A stretch of 64,000 nucleotides of DNA from a virus: positions 23,558 through 87,557 of IMG/VR virus record IMGVR_UViG_3300017987_004587, one strand, 5' to 3'. Positions 47,778 through 56,565 of this stretch are shown here, piece by piece. Each line of letters begins with the position of its first letter. Position 1 is the stretch's first letter. The notes under the pieces are model-generated. The model was not told the DNA's origin. It was given only the letters and a program-made list of their open reading frames with translations, and searched no databases. Both the position numbers and the translations under genes were made by a program.

Positions 47778-49336
47778 TACGAATCTTTCTGTTCAAGTAA
47801 ATTATATCTCAGGATTTCTGAAGATATTTTCTTGAGCTCCGGCTGAGTTAAATCGCGTTTAAATAAAGTCTTGCAATATTTTATGAATGCTTCCTTTGTT
47901 TTAAAATCTTTAGCCTTTAAAGCAGCTTTATAAATCTTAGGGTCTTGTTTTCCAAGCTCTGAACTAATGAAAGCAGAAAGCAAAATTCCATCTCTTCCAT
48001 CTAAATCAAATTTTCTAAGGCTTTCCCAAGGTTTTCCTTGACTTAAAGCCAAAATCGCCTTTGTAATAGATTCGCTCTTAGATCCAAAAATCTTTTTAAT
48101 CTTTGAAGATATATCATTGTATTTATAAGATTCGAATTCATTGAGAGGTTTTGTATTTGATTTAACTAGCGTATCATGGGTTAAAGCTTCATCTGGTATG
48201 TATTCTCTAGTTCTTCTTGCTGTTTGTATTTCGTCGCTTAGTTCTTTGAGTAGTTCTTCTTTTGCTTCTTCTTTTGCGCGTTCTTTAATCTCTTGTTTAA
48301 TAACATCTTTAATATCGACAAATGTTGTTGGTTTTTCTAACTCTTCAGGAGTTTCCGTTTCTACTGGAGCTGCTTCTTCTGTTGGGGCGTCTTCTTCCGG
48401 GGGTGTCTCTTCTGTTGGGGCGTCTTCCTCTGGAGGTGGCGGAGCCGCTTCCTCTGTTTCTGCTGGTGCGTCTTCTTCTCCTTGAGCTAAAATATAGCGT
48501 GATGTATTAGCAACTTTCTTTAATTTAAGTCCTTCATCTCCCTTTAAGGGCTTAATTTCAAAAGCAGATTTAATTTTATCTTTAAGTTCAAACTTAGGAG
48601 CCACAATATTGCGAGTCACTGCTCCTTCAAATGCCGGATTCTTAACCCAACTAGCGTCAATAAATTGAACTGACTCTGGATCATCCTTATGCCCACAAAG
48701 TTCAGCAATAATTCTCTCAACACCATTATTGTCAATAAATTTATTTCCTTTAAGATATCTAATGTGATGACAGAGTTGTACTGAATCTTCTGCTTTATTC
48801 CCGCATTTTGAACAAAAGGTCCATGCAACCACACAACCCATTGATAATTTATTTGTTTCTCCACTTTCTATTTTCTTAACTAAATCTTTATGTTTTCTAT
48901 CAGTGGCAACTAAAATATCAACATAAATTGATTTGGCTTCTTTGTCCGAAGCAGTCTTTCCTGGAAAAATAACTTCACGAGCGACAGCGTCAATGACTTT
49001 ACCTTTAGACTGTTCTGCAATTTGAACATGCTCAACAAAGTTATCTGCGCCTACGAATGATTTATAACAACCTAAAAGTAAATTTCGTTCCCAAGCATCA
49101 TAATTATTGTTAACGAATTTTGCAGTTTCTGGTGTAATATAATGTTCAGGATCTTCTTCAACATCTACCGAAGCAATAATAGTACAATGACTAAGACAAT
49201 ACTCCTTTGGATCATATTCTGCGACTATTTTACTTGCAGTTCTAGACGAAAAATCTCGATCAGAAATTTCTGACCACTGAGTCCAGTCTACTACTGGATT
49301 AACCACTACTGCTGAAGCTGTTTTTAAAAAGGCCAT
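47777..49336 (-). CDS. Prohead protease/core protein
   Basis: A 519-residue protein. The N-terminal 250 residues look like a phage head-maturation protease: NFVEHVQIAE (His), then ETNKLSMGCVV with a Ser-Met-Gly that could hold the nucleophile, followed by FCSKCGNKAED and CHHIRYLKG that may bind zinc. Residues 290-340 are a Pro/Glu/Ala-rich tandem repeat, and the rest is helical and scaffold-like. It lies 43 bases below a late-promoter copy. The protease call is inferred from position and these motifs. Confidence 0.7.
   Translation of the reverse strand: MAFLKTASAVVVNPVVDWTQWSEISDRDFSSRTASKIVAEYDPKEYCLSHCTIIASVDVEEDPEHYITPETAKFVNNNYDAWERNLLLGCYKSFVGADNFVEHVQIAEQSKGKVIDAVAREVIFPGKTASDKEAKSIYVDILVATDRKHKDLVKKIESGETNKLSMGCVVAWTFCSKCGNKAEDSVQLCHHIRYLKGNKFIDNNGVERIIAELCGHKDDPESVQFIDASWVKNPAFEGAVTRNIVAPKFELKDKIKSAFEIKPLKGDEGLKLKKVANTSRYILAQGEEDAPAETEEAAPPPPEEDAPTEETPPEEDAPTEEAAPVETETPEELEKPTTFVDIKDVIKQEIKERAKEEAKEELLKELSDEIQTARRTREYIPDEALTHDTLVKSNTKPLNEFESYKYNDISSKIKKIFGSKSESITKAILALSQGKPWESLRKFDLDGRDGILLSAFISSELGKQDPKIYKAALKAKDFKTKEAFIKYCKTLFKRDLTQPELKKISSEILRYNLLEQKDS
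48360..48480. repeat. Pro/Glu/Ala/Thr-rich tandem repeats inside the 47777 gene
   Basis: Codes for repeated PPEEDAPTEE units. The DNA shows repeated TCTTCTGTTGGGGCGTCTTC blocks. Likely a flexible linker and prone to length change. Confidence 0.7.
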
Positions 49337-49378
49337 TCTAATCTCCTCGCAACAATCTAATCATTTAAATCGCAACGT

Positions 49379-49391
49379 ATTAGTGAACTAT
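49379..49391 (-). promoter_or_regulatory. Candidate late promoter motif
   Basis: Minus strand ATAGTTCACTAAT, identical to the copy at 869, 43 bases upstream of the start at 49336. It overlaps the stop of the glycosyltransferase gene at 49388. Confidence 0.62.
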
Positions 49392-50404
49392 GAGAAGAGT
49401 GCTTCTTTCCAATTAGAATTTTTAATATCATAATGCTCATGTGCCCAAGAAGAAATGCTCTTTTTAATGATGCTAAATTCCCAAAGATGATAGATATTCT
49501 CAAGTACGTTAAACCAATCGGAATCTTCTACCAGAAGACTATCATAGAGAGTTTTTTCCAGGATTTCTAAATAGGGCTGTACCTTACTAACTACCGGCAC
49601 TATCCCAGATGCCATATATTCAATAGCCTTAAGTCTACTTTTACAACGATTAAATGGGCAGTTTCTTAATGGAGCAAATCCAAGATTCGCTGGCAATTTA
49701 TGAAGAAGTGCTAAATAACTTTCAGGTGGGACAGCAGGTATTAAAAAAATTTGATCTGGAGATACTTGATTTAAAATAGGTTTATTAATTGTATGTATAG
49801 CAATCAATAACATATCTGGATGTAATTTTAAAAATCTAATCAAACCTCTTTCTAAAACTTTTAAATCTGCTTTATGTGAAGTACTACCACCCCAAAGCAA
49901 ACAAAAGCGATCTTTTAAGATATCTATTGAAACCTTTTTGAACTCTTTATTTCTTAGATCAATCTCTACATCTTGGTTTAAATAATCAAAATCAATATAA
50001 TTATCAACAATAACAATATTAGGATTATAGCGATGGTAGGCTTCTTTTAAACATTCATTGGTAACAATAACAAAATCGGCTTCTCTTAGAAAATTACGAA
50101 TAACTACCTGATGTTTTAAATAAAAAGCACTAGCCGGGTTCCAATCAGGTAGATCTAAAAGATTATCATCGATTTCATAGATAACTGTGCCTCCCCTTTT
50201 TTTGATATCTCTAAAAACATTCAATTCTGAATATAAACAGGCACGACCAAAAATATAGGCTTTATCTACAACATTATGAAGGTTTATAGAATCAACAGAA
50301 CTAACTTTAAAACCTAAAGAAAATAAATGTTTAACAGGAAGATCAACCCGATAGTGAGTACAAGCGTTTTCGCCTTTGCGTAAAAAAACGACTTCTTTAA
50401 ACAT
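49388..50404 (-). CDS. GT4-type glycosyltransferase in the structural operon
   Basis: A 338-residue GT-B glycosyltransferase. The N-terminal CTHYRVDLPVKHLFSLGF fits a non-canonical acceptor domain. IPAVPPESYLALLHKLPANLGFAPL and FNRCKSRLKAIEYMASGIVPVV are the C-terminal GT4 donor-binding signature with the Glu. It lies 23 kb from the glycan cluster, between a structural gene and the prohead protease gene. Glycosylation of a virion protein is the simplest inference. Confidence 0.82.
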   Translation of the reverse strand: MFKEVVFLRKGENACTHYRVDLPVKHLFSLGFKVSSVDSINLHNVVDKAYIFGRACLYSELNVFRDIKKRGGTVIYEIDDNLLDLPDWNPASAFYLKHQVVIRNFLREADFVIVTNECLKEAYHRYNPNIVIVDNYIDFDYLNQDVEIDLRNKEFKKVSIDILKDRFCLLWGGSTSHKADLKVLERGLIRFLKLHPDMLLIAIHTINKPILNQVSPDQIFLIPAVPPESYLALLHKLPANLGFAPLRNCPFNRCKSRLKAIEYMASGIVPVVSKVQPYLEILEKTLYDSLLVEDSDWFNVLENIYHLWEFSIIKKSISSWAHEHYDIKNSNWKEALFS

Positions 50405-50412
50405 CTTAAGAA

Positions 50413-51024
50413 TTAGTAGGAATGATCCCAGACTTCAACACGAATTGTTGAGTCGACGGGTACTCTAAACCAAACTTTTCGTTCATAACGTATATCAAAA
50501 ACCATCCCATTATCAGGAGATCCCAAAGGACCAAGCCTCCCATGAACTGTAACACCATCAAAACTATAATCAACTGTATCTGCCCCAGTCAGATTAAGAA
50601 GTGAGATACCTTGAGATAAAAAGCCCCAATTAAACTGTGGATTTACTGGAAAATTAGCTGAAGCAATTATATCTAAATCTTTAGCGAATCTTGGGCCTAC
50701 TTCAGGAGCCAAACCCCTTTCAGGTGAGTTTGCTAAAGAACTTTCTACCCCATTTGAGTTAACTTCAGTAATTCTAAAATAATACGGGGCATTATTAGTA
50801 ATACCTAAATCACCTGAACGTGATAATTGTCTAACGACACAACCCCGAAAAGGCCCCTGCGACGGATAATTTGGAATATTACCATCAATTAAAATACCAG
50901 CAAAGGCTGGAGCGCTGACTGTAGACCCATATAAACGATAAAATTGAATTGTGGAACCACTTGGTTTCCAATATAGAGTGATTATATCTTGTACATTATC
51001 CCCGACATTAAGATCTAAAGCCAT
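50413..51024 (-). CDS. Probable virion protein with a fibronectin-like fold
   Basis: A 203-residue protein. ITLYWKPSGSTIQFYRLYG and PYYFRITEVNSNGVESSL have the W ... Y(x)I/V pattern of a fibronectin type III or immunoglobulin-like domain. The C-terminal half is a second beta-rich part ending FRVPVDSTIRVEVWDHSY. Often displayed on phage heads or tails. Family assigned by pattern only. Confidence 0.65.
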   Translation of the reverse strand: MALDLNVGDNVQDIITLYWKPSGSTIQFYRLYGSTVSAPAFAGILIDGNIPNYPSQGPFRGCVVRQLSRSGDLGITNNAPYYFRITEVNSNGVESSLANSPERGLAPEVGPRFAKDLDIIASANFPVNPQFNWGFLSQGISLLNLTGADTVDYSFDGVTVHGRLGPLGSPDNGMVFDIRYERKVWFRVPVDSTIRVEVWDHSY

Positions 51025-51036
51025 TTTACTTCCCTA

Positions 51037-51318
51037 TTATAAACAAATAAAACTTGGTCCTGGGCAAGATCCAGTTACTTTGGGCACTCCCGTATAACTC
51101 TCGGCAAATGTGTCATCCCTTACCATATAAATGGCAATATACATATCCCTGATTACCTGTTCAGGTATAGGCACTGAAAATCCAGCATGCCCAAGAGGAG
51201 TTTCTATATCTTTAATAAAAACCTTATCTTCAACCTCATTCCAAATTACAGTAAAATAGTAGTATTGACTATCTACCGTGGAACGAAACTTGAATTCTCG
51301 TCCAAGTAAACAGCTCAT
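51037..51318 (-). CDS. Small hypothetical structural-module protein
   Basis: A 93-residue beta-rich protein, MSCLLGREFKFRSTVDSQYYYF onwards, ending SCPGPSFICL. Overlaps the upstream gene stop by four bases. No recognised domain. Confidence 0.62.
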   Translation of the reverse strand: MSCLLGREFKFRSTVDSQYYYFTVIWNEVEDKVFIKDIETPLGHAGFSVPIPEQVIRDMYIAIYMVRDDTFAESYTGVPKVTGSCPGPSFICL

Positions 51319-52823
51319 AATCCAGCTTCCTCTGGAATAGCGGTTTCAGCTGTCCAATCAATATTCCCATCATATTTTTTAATGAGATCTTCTAAATCTT
51401 TTTCAAGACTCTCTGGAACACCAAAAAGGTTAATCGACCCCTTACCTCTAAATTTAACAGTAAAATCTTTTGACATATTTCTGAATTCTTCATCATATGT
51501 AAAATCTGCGCGGTTGTCCTGTGAACCAAAGTCAATCAAGAATTCTAAAAGTTTCTCTTGGCCCATTATCACTCTATCAAGATCTTGAGCAATTTTTTCA
51601 AGACTATCAGATGAACCTGAAGCAAATCGAGCTGCCGGGGTTGGCAAAAGATCAAGATTACCTTTAGAGCGTTTTACAACCTCTTGCATCTTTTCATAAA
51701 CTGCTTTAGCATAGGGAGCATCAATAGCTTCAGTAATTAAATCACTAATTTTAGCTGTTTTCTTCCCTTTAGTTAAGTCTATAATCTCTTTAAAAACCTT
51801 TTGTAGACCTTTTTTATCTGCTTTTAAAGCTAAAATAGTCGCTTGTTTTAAAGTCTCGTCAAAATCTTCTATAAAGTAATTGTGAGGTTTGCAATATAAA
51901 TAAGCAGTGACTGATCTAATTGTAGGTTCTGCATAAATCGAACCAAATCTCTCATACAGGAATTTATAAGTTTCTAATTCTTTAAAATGAGCATTATAAG
52001 GTACTGTGGCTGCTCTCAAGAGAACATTAAAAGCCCGCTTTAGAAATCGACTAGCAACTCTTTTAGGCGCCTTTTCAACTGAAAGTATCCAATTATTTGC
52101 ATTTGGAAACCCTGAATTTGAACTACCCACTGTCCCATCTATTGTTATAGAGGTTCCAAAAAAATTAGTCAAAGTATTCGAAGTTTTGACATCTACTGAA
52201 TCTATATATAATGGAGACTGTCCTGAAACACCTTTCGTTGAACTATTTTCTGGATCTGGTGAATTCCAACGCTCGGCATCCCAAGTCGAATAATAACCCT
52301 CACTATCGACAACAACTGACGGCGGCTGAAACCATGGATTGACTCGTACTAAATCCTGAGGATTTTCAAAACCAATACCATAAGGCCAACGAACATCAAC
52401 TGTATTTGTAGTTGGGTGAATCGCAAGAACTATACCCAAATATTCAGTAACTCTAAAATCACCAAAGATTTTTCGTACAACATCCCCAGTACGAAAATCC
52501 TCAGGGGCTACTAAATTTGGGTAGAGTATATCGGCTTGTTTATTCATAGAAGCTTCCTTACCTGCAGGCACAAAGTCTATGGCTTTAAAATCATGTTCCT
52601 TCAGCCAAGCCTTCGCTTCACCTGGAGAGAATTTATCTTTATCAAAATGAATAGACTGAACTACTGCCCGACCTCCTTCAGGCCCCTCCTTCCTCTCTGA
52701 CTTAATTCCCCAATAAATATGAATCCCAGAACCGAAATCATGGTCTTTTGGTCCTTCACGACGGATTCGAATAAATTGGTCGGGGTCTTTTATTCTGGCC
52801 GAGTGCTCATCTTCAAAGACCAT
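51315..52823 (-). CDS. Large structural-module protein, possibly head or connector
   Basis: A 502-residue protein. Residues 1-85 contain SIHFDKDKFSPGEAKAWLKEH, a pattern seen in several phage structural proteins. A loop-rich middle (about 110-250) includes GDVVRKIFGDFRVTEYLG, a small SH3-like segment. The C-terminal half is helical and includes SLEKIAQDLDRVIMG, like the MNPAEELKKIA leaders at 29-30 kb. Role unknown. Confidence 0.65.
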   Translation of the reverse strand: MVFEDEHSARIKDPDQFIRIRREGPKDHDFGSGIHIYWGIKSERKEGPEGGRAVVQSIHFDKDKFSPGEAKAWLKEHDFKAIDFVPAGKEASMNKQADILYPNLVAPEDFRTGDVVRKIFGDFRVTEYLGIVLAIHPTTNTVDVRWPYGIGFENPQDLVRVNPWFQPPSVVVDSEGYYSTWDAERWNSPDPENSSTKGVSGQSPLYIDSVDVKTSNTLTNFFGTSITIDGTVGSSNSGFPNANNWILSVEKAPKRVASRFLKRAFNVLLRAATVPYNAHFKELETYKFLYERFGSIYAEPTIRSVTAYLYCKPHNYFIEDFDETLKQATILALKADKKGLQKVFKEIIDLTKGKKTAKISDLITEAIDAPYAKAVYEKMQEVVKRSKGNLDLLPTPAARFASGSSDSLEKIAQDLDRVIMGQEKLLEFLIDFGSQDNRADFTYDEEFRNMSKDFTVKFRGKGSINLFGVPESLEKDLEDLIKKYDGNIDWTAETAIPEEAGL

Positions 52824-52853
52824 AATGATCTCCGATAGTATTGATCTAAAATC

Positions 52854-53816
52854 TTATTTATAGTGCTTGACAACTTCCCAGAGTTCAGAATCAATATTAT
52901 CAGAAATCTTATCGATCTCAAGAGCAACTTTCTCATCACCCTGCTTCTCAACCCACTCAGCCAGATTATCCAGGTAACTAGAAGCTTGCTTAAGAGCAGA
53001 AGCCCAGTGATAATCTTCCACAGCTTTATCCACGTGGGGATTCTTTGTTTTAGGAGCTGTGTTCAAATCTTTGACTGGGCCTTCATGCCGACGGGCAACT
53101 TCCGAATGCCGAGCTGGTTGGCGAGGTATATCATCATAGGTATCCATGAACTTTTCATCCTTGTCTCGTTCATAGGCGCCACTAAAATCATACCTCTTCA
53201 TATAACGAGCTTCATCCTTGTCCCCTTCAAGCCAATCAGCTACTCTCCAGATCCTTTTTGCTAAATCTGGATGCGTTGACTTGATCTGATCTGCAACCTT
53301 GTCAAGCCTCTTTGCAAACTCACCTGCCTGTTTCCTGGTCATTTTCTCCTCCTCAAGAGAATCTACATGACTAAGTCTCTGAGCCAAACACAGTAGTTCG
53401 CCAACTTTTTCGAACTCTCTCTTTGGGCATTTACCTGCAGTTTTTTTGATCTTTGATTTTTTCATTTCTTCATACATTGCTTCAAATACATTTGGATGTA
53501 TTTTTGATTGGTATTTTGAATCATCCATACTCCAAATAGCTAATTCTAAAGCCGAGGCAAGCGCAGCCTCTTTATTATAAGAAAAAGTTTCAGGATCGAC
53601 TAACTTCAAGGCTTCCTTGACAATTGCATCAAAGTCCTCTTGCTTCAAATCAGCCTTATCAGTATAAGACCAAGGATTTTTTCTCCAATAATCTAAATCA
53701 TAGACTGAAGGTAAATTAAAAGAACTATAATCTTTAATACTCGGAGTAGTCACTCCAGGTGTCTTTTTCAACCGTTCATCAAATGACCAACCATGTTGAG
53801 CTTTTTTTGTTTTCAT
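52854..53816 (-). CDS. Helical structural-module protein
   Basis: A 320-residue protein from MKTKKAQHGWSFDERL; this ATG is preferred to one three codons earlier because it lies 45 bases below a late-promoter motif, as other genes do. N-terminal half with WRKNPWSYTDKADLK; the C-terminal half has repeated helices of the LDKVADQIKS and VALEIDKISDNID type. Those recur in other proteins here. Possibly internal head or neck. Confidence 0.65.
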   Translation of the reverse strand: MKTKKAQHGWSFDERLKKTPGVTTPSIKDYSSFNLPSVYDLDYWRKNPWSYTDKADLKQEDFDAIVKEALKLVDPETFSYNKEAALASALELAIWSMDDSKYQSKIHPNVFEAMYEEMKKSKIKKTAGKCPKREFEKVGELLCLAQRLSHVDSLEEEKMTRKQAGEFAKRLDKVADQIKSTHPDLAKRIWRVADWLEGDKDEARYMKRYDFSGAYERDKDEKFMDTYDDIPRQPARHSEVARRHEGPVKDLNTAPKTKNPHVDKAVEDYHWASALKQASSYLDNLAEWVEKQGDEKVALEIDKISDNIDSELWEVVKHYK

Positions 53817-53860
53817 AAGCACCATTTACAAAGATGTACTTAAATTGTTTACTCCGTCTA

Positions 53861-53873
53861 ATTAGTAGATTAT
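53861..53873 (-). promoter_or_regulatory. Candidate late promoter motif (variant)
   Basis: Minus strand ATAATCTACTAAT, 45 bases upstream of the start at 53816. Same variant as at 30342. Confidence 0.52.
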
Positions 53874-53893
53874 TGTTTATTGAAAAATTAATT

Positions 53894-54157
53894 TTAAACT
53901 AAAGATATGCGGCGAAAATGGCGTGAAATTATTCGCTTGAGACGTAAGTTTAAGCTAGAGTTTTTCCCGTCATCCCTCTTTGGCTTTTTTAAATATTTGT
54001 GTTCATCTAAATCTGGATCATATTCAGGTTTAGTTATTTTTCTTACATCATAGCGAGGAGGTTTCTCCTTTGGAGAAGGATGTCGACGAATATCTTCTTC
54101 CTTAGGTTGTTTATAAGGTCCCCGCTTTTTGCCTTGTTGGTTTTCGCCCTTTGGCAT
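53894..54157 (-). CDS. Small very basic protein
   Basis: An 87-residue protein, MPKGENQQGKKRGPYKQPKEE onwards, ending RHFRRISLV. High in Lys, Arg and Pro, no fold visible. It lies between portal and structural genes and may bind DNA or act as a small assembly factor. Confidence 0.6.
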   Translation of the reverse strand: MPKGENQQGKKRGPYKQPKEEDIRRHPSPKEKPPRYDVRKITKPEYDPDLDEHKYLKKPKRDDGKNSSLNLRLKRIISRHFRRISLV

Positions 54158-54168
54158 AACTCGTATCT

Positions 54169-55887
54169 CTAAAAACGACCTTCTTCAGGAGATTCTTCAG
54201 GCTCTTCTCCTTTAACCTTCAAATTTAAATAGTCAGCAATTTTTGCAGTGAGGTCAGTTTTATTCGGCAACTCACCTCCTACCCCTGCATAGGCTGCGGT
54301 TATAATATCATTAAATTTCGAATCGGCAACAGTAAACATATCACGTTTAATCTTTTCATTTGCATCCTCGGGGTCAATATTAAGTAATTCCAAAATATAG
54401 TCAAGTGATAACGAACCCTTCGAATAAAGAGTATACACTTGTTCAAAGTAATCAGAATTACCATAAATAGCAAGACGAGTAAAACTCAACCTTGGATAAA
54501 GTAAAATCTCATTCCCAAATTCATCAATTTCAATAAAACCCTTTCTTAAGGCTACCGGTTTAAATAAATTCTCTTCAACAAATTCCTGCAAAATTTCTCT
54601 AAATAATAAATATTGCGTATTCATAATCTCTAATGAAATCCGGTTACCACCATAGGTTCCTTCCCCAGTAAGTAATTCTCTAGTAACACCCAAACCTGCA
54701 AATAAAAGATTTTCAGTATGATCCCATTCAGAGGCAAGTTCTAGAAGTCTCTCCTGAGCTCCAACATCTATCCAATGAACTTCAAAATTCGTCACAATAC
54801 AATAATCTGGATCAAGCAAAGATAGATCAACCTGTTCTCTTAAATCTTCAACATCTTGATCGCTTAAATTCTCTGCCCAAACTAAATGTATAGGAGTCAT
54901 GTGGCGATCGGCAATTAACGTCTGGGCTTGTCTTAATTTATCTCTAAAAAGCAATGTTCTAAGACAGCGGTCAACAATCGATGTTCCTAAATCCTCATAC
55001 CAAGATCTTCTACGAGCTAAGTGATAGACAAAGGATCCAGTATAGGGATCTGTATCTAACCAAATATTCCGATTTTCTTGTAGAGAATTTTTAACTTCTT
55101 CTGGGAATTCAGAAATAATACGTTCGGCTGTCGGGTCACCCTGTAAGGCACGATCAAAAGCAGCTTTTTCATCACCGCTTGGGACAAGTTCTACGCTTCG
55201 AATATCCGTAAAAGAATAAGTCTTCATAATAACATTATCAGGAGGTAATATTGTTAAACGTAGCCAACCGCGATAATTAGGATTTTTCTGCCCAAAATCT
55301 CGGTCTATCCGTTTTCTCTTCTCTTTAATTTCATCGTCGCTCTGTAAAAAATTGTCGATTTCTAAAGTTTCAGGAGTTGGATAATCAGAAATAGATTCGT
55401 CATCTTCAGCAAATAAAAAACAATTTCCCTGTAACCAATATTCATGAGCAGCACTTAATAAAATTTGGAACAACTTAATACGATTAACCATCTGTTGAAA
55501 GAAAGCTAGAACTTCCCTAGCTTTCTTATGATCTGCTGTACCTTTTGGAAGAGTCAAACGAATTTTTGAAAGTGGTAATTCTGTATGTAAATCAATCGCT
55601 CGTCCCACAATTTCATCTGCTGCATAAAAATGCCGGAAGAATTCTCTCTTTTCTTGAAGAGATCGTGGTAGCTCTAAATAATCTGTTGAAAGCTGAGGAG
55701 AATAAAAAGCAAAAGTACTACTAGTTGCAATATCAGACGAAGCTGTTTTCTGTCTCCCAATTTTCTGAGCGATCTTATGAAGCTTCTCTACCTCTGATTT
55801 ATTACCATTCTTTCCTCGAGCTATTCTAGGATGAAAATCAGAAATAGGCTTTTTTTCTACCTGCTCTTCAGTATTCTCGGCAGCCAC
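54169..55887 (-). CDS. Portal protein
   Basis: A 572-residue portal protein. LQEKREFFRHFYAADEIVGRAIDLHTELPLSKI, FAGLGVTRELLTGEGTYGG and ILQEFVEENLFKPVAL are the stem, crown and membership-defining segments of T4-like large portals. It forms the dodecamer through which DNA is packaged. Location three genes downstream of the terminase supports this. The start overlaps the upstream stop by one base. The KLHKIAQKIGRQKTASS segment near the N-terminus may be a maturation-type site. Confidence 0.87.
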   Translation of the reverse strand: MAAENTEEQVEKKPISDFHPRIARGKNGNKSEVEKLHKIAQKIGRQKTASSDIATSSTFAFYSPQLSTDYLELPRSLQEKREFFRHFYAADEIVGRAIDLHTELPLSKIRLTLPKGTADHKKAREVLAFFQQMVNRIKLFQILLSAAHEYWLQGNCFLFAEDDESISDYPTPETLEIDNFLQSDDEIKEKRKRIDRDFGQKNPNYRGWLRLTILPPDNVIMKTYSFTDIRSVELVPSGDEKAAFDRALQGDPTAERIISEFPEEVKNSLQENRNIWLDTDPYTGSFVYHLARRRSWYEDLGTSIVDRCLRTLLFRDKLRQAQTLIADRHMTPIHLVWAENLSDQDVEDLREQVDLSLLDPDYCIVTNFEVHWIDVGAQERLLELASEWDHTENLLFAGLGVTRELLTGEGTYGGNRISLEIMNTQYLLFREILQEFVEENLFKPVALRKGFIEIDEFGNEILLYPRLSFTRLAIYGNSDYFEQVYTLYSKGSLSLDYILELLNIDPEDANEKIKRDMFTVADSKFNDIITAAYAGVGGELPNKTDLTAKIADYLNLKVKGEEPEESPEEGRF

Positions 55888-56213
55888 TAATATTCTCCTG
55901 CTCTTAAATAATCCTCTCGAGTAACTATTTTTACATCTTTAAAAAGCATGCATTGTAGCGGATGATCTACATACAACTCGCCAGATCTAATTTTCTCATC
56001 AATTGCTTCAGGATCAATTGGCTTACCCTCTTTAAATTTTAAACAAAAAACTCCTGCTCCATCATAAGAATCGTGCTGTATCCGCTCATCATTTTCGTCT
56101 TTTATTCCGAGACTACATTTTTCTTGAACAAAATCAAAATAACGACATTTTTTGCAAGATTCCCAACCCAATTCAATCTCTACGCTAACATAAACAGTAC
56201 CAATAGAACTCAT
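55887..56213 (-). CDS. Hypothetical Cys-containing protein
   Basis: A 108-residue protein. CKKCRYFDFVQEKCSLG, FCLKF and LQCMLF give six Cys, arranged like a small zinc- or iron-binding site. Located between terminase and portal genes. Function unknown. Confidence 0.65.
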   Translation of the reverse strand: MSSIGTVYVSVEIELGWESCKKCRYFDFVQEKCSLGIKDENDERIQHDSYDGAGVFCLKFKEGKPIDPEAIDEKIRSGELYVDHPLQCMLFKDVKIVTREDYLRAGEY

Positions 56214-56222
56214 TAAAAACTC

Positions 56223-56501
56223 CTAAGCATTTTCAATTATTTTTTCTTCAATTCCTAACAATTCTGTCTCACTTTCTTCAACTTCAGGCAAAACTAGACT
56301 TAAACGAATATTATTAATGCCTCGAAGCATAGCACCTGTATTTCGCATAAAACCTTTGCAGCGTAAAGAACCTGGTAAATTTTGTTGCTGTTGCATAATT
56401 TTACCTAATTTTTCCAAGTGTTTCGAAATTTCAACCAAATCTACTTCAATTTTCTTTTTTAAAGAATTAATCTTTTGGGCTATTTCTTTGGGGTCTTCCA
56501 C
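56223..56501 (-). CDS. Small coiled-coil protein
   Basis: A 92-residue protein: heptad helix IAQKINSLKKKIEVDLVEISKHLEKLGK, then a basic and an acidic part. Lies just downstream of the terminase gene. Unknown function. Confidence 0.62.
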   Translation of the reverse strand: MEDPKEIAQKINSLKKKIEVDLVEISKHLEKLGKIMQQQQNLPGSLRCKGFMRNTGAMLRGINNIRLSLVLPEVEESETELLGIEEKIIENA

Positions 56502-56565
56502 CTTTAAGCGCTTTCAAAAAACTGCATATTTTATTTTTCAAAGATCTAAAAGTACAAATTAAACC

